Source: Bacteroidota bacterium
GTDB taxonomy: Bacteria > Bacteroidota > Bacteroidia > Bacteroidales > FEN-979
Direction: 5' to 3'
DNA: 64,000 bases
NCBI GenBank assembly: GCA_026391795.1
Contig: JAPLDI010000023.1
Coordinates: 1-64,000, forward strand
Part shown: positions 58,028 through 64,000 of the stretch, piece after piece
Layout: every line of letters starts with the position of its first letter
How positions within the stretch are numbered: the first letter of the stretch is position 1
The notes under the pieces: model-generated
Told to the model about the DNA's origin: nothing
The model's database searches: none
The model's input: the letters and a program-made list of their open reading frames with translations, nothing else
Made by a program: the position numbers and the translations under genes

Positions 58028-60343
58028 TCAAAAGGTAAAGCTGATACCCAGGCTGGGCATCAGCGGCAGCTGGTCAACACGCTGATAACTGACCCGGTCG
58101 AAGTAGAAGATGTTCTGCTGGTTCAGCATGTTGGTGACACTGGCATTGATCTCCAGTTTTGTGTATCGTCCCAGGTCGAATTTCTTTTTGATATTGAAGT
58201 CAAGCCTGCTGTAATAGGGCAGCCGGCCTTTGTTGTAATCTGCATAGATGGTTCCCAGGGTACCGTTCTGGTTTATAATACTGGTTCCGATGTCATTGAA
58301 ATTGATTTGCTCGTAGAAACCTCCGGTTTGGGTAAACGGGAACCCGGAACCGTAATTCCATCGGAGATCAACTTCCCAGCCCTGGTGTTTGCCAAAAATG
58401 TAGGAAGCCGTCAGGTTTACATTGTGCCGGCGGTCATATACCGGCACATACCATGTCTGCCCATCGAACCGGTGAATAAAACACAAGGAATAGACTCCCC
58501 AGAAGTGGAGGTTCTTGTAGTCATAGCGAAGCGAAACATCCACACCTTCGGCATCTCCGGTTTCAATGATAAAATCTTTTTTCAGGTAATCCGGTTTGTC
58601 GGCATTCTCCGGCGTATCTTCATAGAGTTTGTTCCGGTTCAGGTTGGTGAGTTGAGGGTAGTATTTGTAGTACCCTTCCACATTCAGGGTAAGGTTTCTG
58701 TAGAGGTCGGCTTCAAAACCCAGGATAACCTGGTCGCATTTCTGATACTTGCTGGTGACCGCGTGGCCGTTGAATGTTTCCGGAAGGTTATTGGGACCCG
58801 CAATAAAACCGTAGAAAAGATTGACGACATCCCTGTCGTAGGTTGTGCTGACAAGATTCTGAGAATATATCCCGGCAGCCATTTTCAGCCGGAACTTGTC
58901 GGTGACGTTGTATTTGATGGCAAGGCGGGGTTCAATGGAGGCTGCCCCGAGAGAAGCATAGTACTGAAGGCGCAAACCAGGCTCGAAAATAAATTTGCCC
59001 ACCAGCCATTTGTATTTCACATAGACGGAAGGATCAGTGGTGTTCTGTTCAAGGACGATGGCGCGGTTCACCGAGTTGTAAAACGAAAGTGTCGTTTTGT
59101 AACCGCTCAGGTCAATTCCGTATTTAAGGGCATTTTTTCCGAAGAAATAGGTAAAGTGAAAGCCCCCCGAAAAACCGGCAATGGAACTTGACCGGGGAGA
59201 AAAGTTATCCTGTTCAAGCGTCACCTTATACTGGGAGTAAGCAAAATTACCTTCCAGCAGAACGGGCGACCCCCCGGGGATGACGATAAAATTGGTCCCT
59301 CCTCCGTAAGAGTTCCACTTGTAATTCTGCAGGATCTGGTATTGAACCTTGTCGGTAAAATCAAAGCCATACAGGTTTACCTTGCTGCCGTTGGCTGCAT
59401 TGATGGAGATCTTTCCATAGATGTCCAGGTAGTTATAGGGCAAGCCGTTTTCGTCGATGTATTTGTAAAAGATCTTTGAGCTTTCCGCCAGGTACGAATT
59501 TTTTACGGAAAGGATGAAGGAGGCACCCGATGCGTCTTCGCTTTTAGCTCTGGCGAGAGGGCCTTCGAGTAAAACTTTTGCACCGAAGGTGCTGACGTCG
59601 ATCTTCCCTGCAAACCGATTATGGTTCCCGTCGCGGGTAGTTATGTTCATGACAGAAGACAGCCTTCCCCCGTATTCTGCATTAAAGCCGCCGGTCATCA
59701 CATCCACGTTTTTAATGATGTCGACATCAAACACCGAAAAAAGTCCGATGGAATGAAACGCCTGGTAGAGTTCCATCCCGTCGAGCAACACCTTGTTCTG
59801 GATCGGGGGGCCGCCGCGGATGTACAATTGTCCGCCCTGGTCGCCGGAAAAGATGACTCCCGGAAGAACCTGCAGGTATTGCGCCAGGTCAGGTTGCCCA
59901 CCAATAGAGGGGATCTGCCCGATCTCCTTCGGTGTGATCTTGATGATGGAGGTCTGGGTCTCTACTTTTTTGTCTTCCCGTGCTGCCGAAATGCTGAATT
60001 CCCCCAGCATAACGGAAGATTTTTTCAGGTAAAGCTTTTTGGTGATAAGATCATTGCTTTTTACGGTGATGGGGATCTGTAACGTGTCAAACCCCATGTA
60101 GGAAACCATCAGGAGATATTGCCCGGCGGGGACCTTCCCGATGGAAAAATAGCCATTCACATCTGTGGCTGCCCCGAGAGAGGTCTTGAACAGGTATACG
60201 TTGGTGAAGATTACCGGCTCTCCGGTCTCCGTTTCGTAAACGAATCCCCTGATAACACCGGTTTGTGCCTGAACCTTCGAAGATGTAACGAAAAAGGAAA
60301 GGAAGAAGAGGAAACAAACAGCAAAGAGTAAATGAGATTTCAT
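58028..60343 (-). CDS. TonB-dependent receptor with carboxypeptidase-like N-terminal domain
   Basis: A protein of 771 residues. A signal peptide (about 1-27) is followed by a CarboxypepD_reg-like domain (GVIRGFVYETETGEPVIFTN, TDVNGYFSIGKVPAGQYLL, about 30-115). The plug domain (about 140-235; IPSIGGQPDLAQYLQVLPGV, YIRGGPPIQNKVLLDGMELY) precedes a 22-strand-sized barrel that ends in an aromatic residue (SLGISFTF). There is no SusD-like partner and the length is below that of SusC proteins, so this is a small-molecule or metal-complex receptor; the substrate is unknown. Confidence 0.92.
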   Translation of the reverse strand: MKSHLLFAVCFLFFLSFFVTSSKVQAQTGVIRGFVYETETGEPVIFTNVYLFKTSLGAATDVNGYFSIGKVPAGQYLLMVSYMGFDTLQIPITVKSNDLITKKLYLKKSSVMLGEFSISAAREDKKVETQTSIIKITPKEIGQIPSIGGQPDLAQYLQVLPGVIFSGDQGGQLYIRGGPPIQNKVLLDGMELYQAFHSIGLFSVFDVDIIKNVDVMTGGFNAEYGGRLSSVMNITTRDGNHNRFAGKIDVSTFGAKVLLEGPLARAKSEDASGASFILSVKNSYLAESSKIFYKYIDENGLPYNYLDIYGKISINAANGSKVNLYGFDFTDKVQYQILQNYKWNSYGGGTNFIVIPGGSPVLLEGNFAYSQYKVTLEQDNFSPRSSSIAGFSGGFHFTYFFGKNALKYGIDLSGYKTTLSFYNSVNRAIVLEQNTTDPSVYVKYKWLVGKFIFEPGLRLQYYASLGAASIEPRLAIKYNVTDKFRLKMAAGIYSQNLVSTTYDRDVVNLFYGFIAGPNNLPETFNGHAVTSKYQKCDQVILGFEADLYRNLTLNVEGYYKYYPQLTNLNRNKLYEDTPENADKPDYLKKDFIIETGDAEGVDVSLRYDYKNLHFWGVYSLCFIHRFDGQTWYVPVYDRRHNVNLTASYIFGKHQGWEVDLRWNYGSGFPFTQTGGFYEQINFNDIGTSIINQNGTLGTIYADYNKGRLPYYSRLDFNIKKKFDLGRYTKLEINASVTNMLNQQNIFYFDRVSYQRVDQLPLMPSLGISFTF

Positions 60344-60474
60344 GAAGATGAAATGTAAGTAAATGATTATTCTGCTACAAAAATAGAAATTCTGATGCAG
60401 AAAAAAAATTAATTGATGAAGGGGCTTTCCGGCACCGGTGAACCTGATTCTGTGGTTTATTCAGAAATTCTTTT

Positions 60475-60482
60475 TACTTTTG
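60475..60482 (+). promoter_or_regulatory. Candidate -7 box (TACTTTTG) of iorA
   Basis: TACTTTTG matches TAnnTTTG, 28 bp before the ATG at 60510. This placement also argues against the earlier frame start at 60438. TGTGG at 60451-60455 lies at the -33 distance but is a weak match. Confidence 0.5.
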
Positions 60483-60509
60483 TCCGTAAGAAATAATTTT
60501 CATCAAACT

Positions 60510-62126
60510 ATGCAAAGACTTCTACTTCTGGGCGATGAAGCAATCGCACAGGGAGCATTGGATGCAGGCCTGTCGGGGATTTATGCTTACCCCGGAACAC
60601 CCTCCACGGAAATTACCGAATTTGTTCAGAACTCAAAGCAGGCAAGACAGGATCATATTCATTCCACGTGGTCGGCAAATGAAAAAACGGCGATGGAAAC
60701 TGCGCTTGGGATGTCCTATGCAGGGAAACGGACAATGGTTTGCATGAAGCATGTCGGGCTGAATGTTGCAGCCGACCCGTTTGTGAATTCCGCCATCACG
60801 GGTGCCAACGGGGGACTGATCATTGTGGCTGCCGACGATCCGTCGATGCATTCTTCCCAGAATGAACAGGATTCACGTTTTTTTGGGAAATTCGCCATGG
60901 TTCCGATCCTGGAACCGGTTGACCAGCAGGAAGCCTATGACATGGTTCATTACGGATATGATTTTTCGGAACAGCATAAAATTCCTGTGTTGCTGCGTAT
61001 CACTACGCGCCTGGCCCATTCCCGTGCCGGTGTGAAAAGAAAAGATCCCCGGAAACAGAATGACCTGAAACTTCCCGAAGATCTTCGTCAGTTTGTATTG
61101 TTGCCAGCCATTGCCCGGAAAAGATACCGCAACCTGTTAAAAGCACAGGAGCTGTTTATTCAGGAGTCTGAAACTTCTTCGTTTAACAAATACATGGATG
61201 GTCCCGATAAATCTCTCGGCATCATTGTTTGCGGTATCGCTTACAATTACCTGCTTGAAAATTATCCCGACCGGAACGTGCCGTATCCCGTTTTGAAGAT
61301 CGGTCAATACCCTTTGCCTGTAAAGATGATCGAACGCATGTATTCGGATTGCAAGGAGATCCTGGTTCTTGAAGATGGTTATCCCGTCGTTGAAGAATCG
61401 CTGAAGGGGCTGCTTGGCAAAGGCCTGAAAGTGAAAGGCCGCCTTGACGGAACGGTACCCCGCGACGGCGAACTGAATCCGAACATTGTTGCGGTGGCCC
61501 TCGGGATGGAAGATACCTTTGGCTTACCGGTTCCCTCCATCATGGTGAACCGTCCGCCTTCTCTCTGTTCGGGCTGTCCGCATATCGATTCGTTCAAGGC
61601 ACTTAATGAGGTCCTGGCACTGTTACCGAAAGGTCGTGTTTTCTCCGATATCGGATGTTATACGCTGGGTGCATTGAAACCGTATGAAGCCATCAATTCC
61701 TGCGTGGATATGGGGGCTTCGATCACGATGGCAAAAGGTGCTGCCGATGCCGGGCTGATCCCTTCGGTCGCCGTTATCGGCGATTCCACCTTTACACATT
61801 CAGGCATGACAGGTTTGCTGGATGCCGTCAATGACAAATCCCCGGTCACCATTTTTATCCTCGATAACGGTACGACGGCAATGACCGGCGGCCAGGATTC
61901 ACCGGCCTTCGGGAAGATTGAAGCCATTTGTAAAGGAATGGGAGTGGAAGAGGGGCATATCCATGTACTCCGTCCGCTGAAGAAATTTCATGAAGAAAAT
62001 GTCAGGATCATCAATGAAGAGCTGATCTATCCCGGAGTTTCCGTTATCATCCCCCGGCGCGAATGCATCGTAACCATTGATAAACGCATGAGGGACAAAT
62101 TCAAAAATGCAGAAGCACCCGTATAA
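60510..62126 (+). CDS. iorA: Indolepyruvate:ferredoxin oxidoreductase alpha subunit, short form
   Basis: A protein of 538 residues from ATG 60510 (MQRLLLLGDEAIAQGALDAG). Pyrimidine/POR-type N-terminal domain (YAYPGTPSTEITEF), then the TPP-binding domain with GDSTFTHSGMTGLLDAVND and LDNGTTAMTGGQDSP. CSGCPHID is the conserved cysteine segment. The C-terminal two-[4Fe-4S] ferredoxin domain of typical IorA (about 600+ residues) is absent: the protein stops shortly after IPRRECIV. It would oxidise aryl pyruvates to aryl acetyl-CoA with IorB, passing electrons to ferredoxin or another acceptor. Confidence 0.9.
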   Translation: MQRLLLLGDEAIAQGALDAGLSGIYAYPGTPSTEITEFVQNSKQARQDHIHSTWSANEKTAMETALGMSYAGKRTMVCMKHVGLNVAADPFVNSAITGANGGLIIVAADDPSMHSSQNEQDSRFFGKFAMVPILEPVDQQEAYDMVHYGYDFSEQHKIPVLLRITTRLAHSRAGVKRKDPRKQNDLKLPEDLRQFVLLPAIARKRYRNLLKAQELFIQESETSSFNKYMDGPDKSLGIIVCGIAYNYLLENYPDRNVPYPVLKIGQYPLPVKMIERMYSDCKEILVLEDGYPVVEESLKGLLGKGLKVKGRLDGTVPRDGELNPNIVAVALGMEDTFGLPVPSIMVNRPPSLCSGCPHIDSFKALNEVLALLPKGRVFSDIGCYTLGALKPYEAINSCVDMGASITMAKGAADAGLIPSVAVIGDSTFTHSGMTGLLDAVNDKSPVTIFILDNGTTAMTGGQDSPAFGKIEAICKGMGVEEGHIHVLRPLKKFHEENVRIINEELIYPGVSVIIPRRECIVTIDKRMRDKFKNAEAPV

Positions 62127-62164
62127 AGAAAGTTGAGTGGCATTATAAGCAAGATTAAATCCAG

Positions 62165-62752
62165 ATGAAAAGAGACATTATACTTGCAGGTGTTGGTGGC
62201 CAGGGAATCATTTCGATTGCGGCCATTATCGGTACGGCGGCCATTGACCAGGGCCTTCACCTGAAGCAATCCGAAGTTCACGGGATGAGCCAGCGGGGCG
62301 GCGATGTACAGTCGAACCTGCGGATTTCCGACAAGATGATTGCTTCCGATCTTATTCCCTATGGAAAAGCCGACCTGATCATCTCGGTTGAACCCCTGGA
62401 AGCTTTACGTTACCTGCCTTACCTTTCTTCCGACGGATGGGTGATCACCAGTACCAAGCCTTTTCTCAATATCCCGGATTATCCCGACATGGAAAAGCTG
62501 ATGGATGAGATCCGGAAACTCCCCCATTACGTTGCCCTCGATGCCGATGAGATCGCGAAGGAAATCGGAACGGCAAAAGCTGCGAACATCGTGATCCTGG
62601 GCGCTTCTTCCCCGTTTCTTGAGATGCAGTATGAGAAACTGGAAGATGCAATCCGTTTTATTTTCAAGCGAAAAGGGGACGAGGTAATCAGCAAAAACCT
62701 CGAGGCCCTGAAAGCCGGAAGAGAATTTACTCAGAAGCAGATGCATTCGTAA
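62165..62752 (+). CDS. iorB: Indolepyruvate:ferredoxin oxidoreductase beta subunit
   Basis: A protein of 195 residues of the POR gamma-type domain: DIILAGVGGQGIISIAAIIG, SEVHGMSQRGGDVQSNLRIS, and DLIISVEPLEALRYLPYL. It pairs with IorA 38 bp upstream. The pair degrades aromatic amino acids via their keto acids in anaerobes. Confidence 0.95.
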   Translation: MKRDIILAGVGGQGIISIAAIIGTAAIDQGLHLKQSEVHGMSQRGGDVQSNLRISDKMIASDLIPYGKADLIISVEPLEALRYLPYLSSDGWVITSTKPFLNIPDYPDMEKLMDEIRKLPHYVALDADEIAKEIGTAKAANIVILGASSPFLEMQYEKLEDAIRFIFKRKGDEVISKNLEALKAGREFTQKQMHS

Positions 62753-62767
62753 TTATAACTTTTTACT

Positions 62768-62775
62768 TATCTTTG
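62768..62775 (+). promoter_or_regulatory. Candidate -7 box (TATCTTTG) of the SPT-like gene
   Basis: TATCTTTG matches TAnnTTTG exactly and lies 33 bp before the start codon at 62809. No TTG at the -33 distance, which falls in the end of iorB. Confidence 0.5.
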
Positions 62776-62808
62776 AATTTTCGCAACAGCGCCTAAAGAA
62801 AATAATAT

Positions 62809-63996
62809 ATGAGGATTTTACAACGGAAGACATCACATTATACTGAGCCACAGAAGGTTGAAAAATTGGGGCTGTATCCCTTCTTCAGGGTCATCGAATC
62901 TGACCAGGATACCACGGTGACCATGAACGGCCGAAAAGTTCTGATGTTCGGATCCAACAGTTACATGGGGCTGACCAATCATCCCCGGATCAAGGAAGCA
63001 TCCATCAAGGCCATTGAGAAATACGGAAGCGGATGCGCCGGATCGCGGTTTCTGAACGGAACCCTCGACATCCACATTGAACTCGAAAAAAAGCTTGCCG
63101 AATATGTAAACAAGGATGCAGCCCTTGTATTCAGCACCGGGTTCCAGGTTAACCTCGGGGTGATCCCCACGGTGACCGGAAGAAATGATTATATCCTCAT
63201 CGATGAACTCGACCATGCATCGATCATCGAAGCCACACGGCTGTCGTTTGCGAAAGTGATGAAGTTCCGGCACAACGATATGCATTCGCTCGAACGTCTT
63301 CTGAAAAGATGCGAACCCGGCCGGATAAAACTCATCGTGGTAGACGGCATCTACAGCATGGAAGGAGATATTGCCAACCTCCCGGGTATCGTGAAACTGG
63401 CTGAAAAGTATGAAGCCACGGTGATGGTCGACGATGCCCATTCCATCGGCGTGATCGGTGAACATGGTTCAGGTACGGCTTCCCACTTCGGACTGACCGA
63501 CAAGGTTGACCTTATCATGGGTACCTTCAGCAAATCGCTGGCCTCCCTGGGCGGGTTCATCGCCAGTGATGCGGATACGATCAATTACATGAAACACCAT
63601 TCACGTACCCTTATTTTCAGCGCCAGCATCACACCGGCTTCAGCGGCCGCTGTCCTCGAAGCGCTCGAGATCATCAAGGCTGAACCCGAACGGATGGTCA
63701 ACCTCTGGGCGCTCACCCGCCATGCCCTCGAAAATTTCAAACAGATGGGATTTGACGTCGGGAAGAGTGAAACCCCGATCATCCCCCTATACATACGAGA
63801 TAACCTCAAGACCCTCAAACTTACCCGGATGTTAATGGATGAAGGTGTCTTTGTCAACCCGGTCGTTTCACCGGCCGTGAGCAAAGATTCCACACTGATC
63901 CGCTTCTCTCTCATGGCTACCCATACCAGGGAACAGGTCGATATTGCACTTGACAAATTTAATAAGTGCGGAAAGAAGCTTGGCATCATTCATTGA
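62809..63996 (+). CDS. Serine palmitoyltransferase-like alpha-oxoamine synthase
   Basis: A protein of 395 residues of the alpha-oxoamine synthase family (KBL, BioF, SPT). MFGSNSYMGLTNHPRIKEAS, SGCAGSRFLNGTLDIHIELE, VDDAHSIGVIGEHGSG and the PLP lysine in GTFSKSLASLGGF are visible. The N-terminal IESDQDTTVTMNGRKVLMFG is typical of the Bacteroidota SPT that makes 3-ketosphinganine for sphingolipids. KBL (glycine C-acetyltransferase) is the main alternative. The gene ends 4 bp before the window end. Confidence 0.88.
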   Translation: MRILQRKTSHYTEPQKVEKLGLYPFFRVIESDQDTTVTMNGRKVLMFGSNSYMGLTNHPRIKEASIKAIEKYGSGCAGSRFLNGTLDIHIELEKKLAEYVNKDAALVFSTGFQVNLGVIPTVTGRNDYILIDELDHASIIEATRLSFAKVMKFRHNDMHSLERLLKRCEPGRIKLIVVDGIYSMEGDIANLPGIVKLAEKYEATVMVDDAHSIGVIGEHGSGTASHFGLTDKVDLIMGTFSKSLASLGGFIASDADTINYMKHHSRTLIFSASITPASAAAVLEALEIIKAEPERMVNLWALTRHALENFKQMGFDVGKSETPIIPLYIRDNLKTLKLTRMLMDEGVFVNPVVSPAVSKDSTLIRFSLMATHTREQVDIALDKFNKCGKKLGIIH

Positions 63997-64000
63997 TAAA

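Overview
The window reads as chromosomal DNA of an anaerobic or micro-aerobic member of the Bacteroidota (Bacteroidia-like). Reasons: several secreted proteins end in a type IX secretion (T9SS) sorting domain; many intergenic regions carry the Bacteroidota -7 box TAnnTTTG; Shine-Dalgarno sequences are mostly weak; and the gene set includes DUF5686, DUF4296 and DUF6132 proteins, an OmpH-family protein, a TonB-dependent receptor and a serine palmitoyltransferase-like enzyme. No rRNA, tRNA, CRISPR array, transposase, integrase or phage gene was seen.

Layout. 1-8.6 kb: a cluster of secreted beta-propeller proteins (YCF48/BNR-like and Kelch-like) with T9SS tails, mixed with GC-rich hairpin repeats, a gene remnant, and a metalloprotease-Kelch lipoprotein gene broken by one missing base. 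9.1-12.7 kb: a PAS/GAF histidine kinase with two response regulators. 12.9-20.5 kb: housekeeping genes (era, der with a frameshift, S4 protein, TonB, dtd, pdxJ, M19 dipeptidase, adenosine deaminase-like), with several tracts of 7-bp tandem repeats around dtd. 20.5-24.4 kb (minus strand): an operon of a lysine 2,3-aminomutase-like radical SAM enzyme, two ATP-grasp ligases and a GNAT acetyltransferase, which looks like a small pathway built on beta-lysine. 24.6-30.5 kb: an alpha/beta hydrolase, LiaF-like and PspC envelope proteins, TatC, a secreted Omp28-like protein and OsmC.

30.5-44.3 kb is the most unusual part. It holds an FNR-like regulator with a four-cysteine sensor and a CRP-type recognition helix, a class V aminotransferase (cysteine desulfurase-like), a DsrE-like protein, TusA, MvhD, an HdrA with an inserted NADPH-dependent GltD/NfnB-like module, a second HdrA, a QmoC-like membrane subunit, three NifX-like proteins, thioredoxin-fold proteins and a second OsmC. 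TGTGA-N6-TCACA-type palindromes lie upstream of the regulator and of the dsrE-tusA-hdr run. In the second place they sit directly upstream of a consensus Bacteroidota promoter. The simplest reading is an oxygen- or redox-controlled Qmo/Hdr-type complex joining NADPH, menaquinone and protein-bound sulfane sulfur. No dissimilatory sulfite reductase is present.

44.5-64 kb: tatA, queA, a porin, pssA, the kpsF-DUF5686-lptB envelope operon, recQ-ompH-DUF4296, a TonB receptor-deoC run, an indolepyruvate:ferredoxin oxidoreductase pair (iorA lacking the usual C-terminal ferredoxin domain, iorB) and the serine palmitoyltransferase-like gene.
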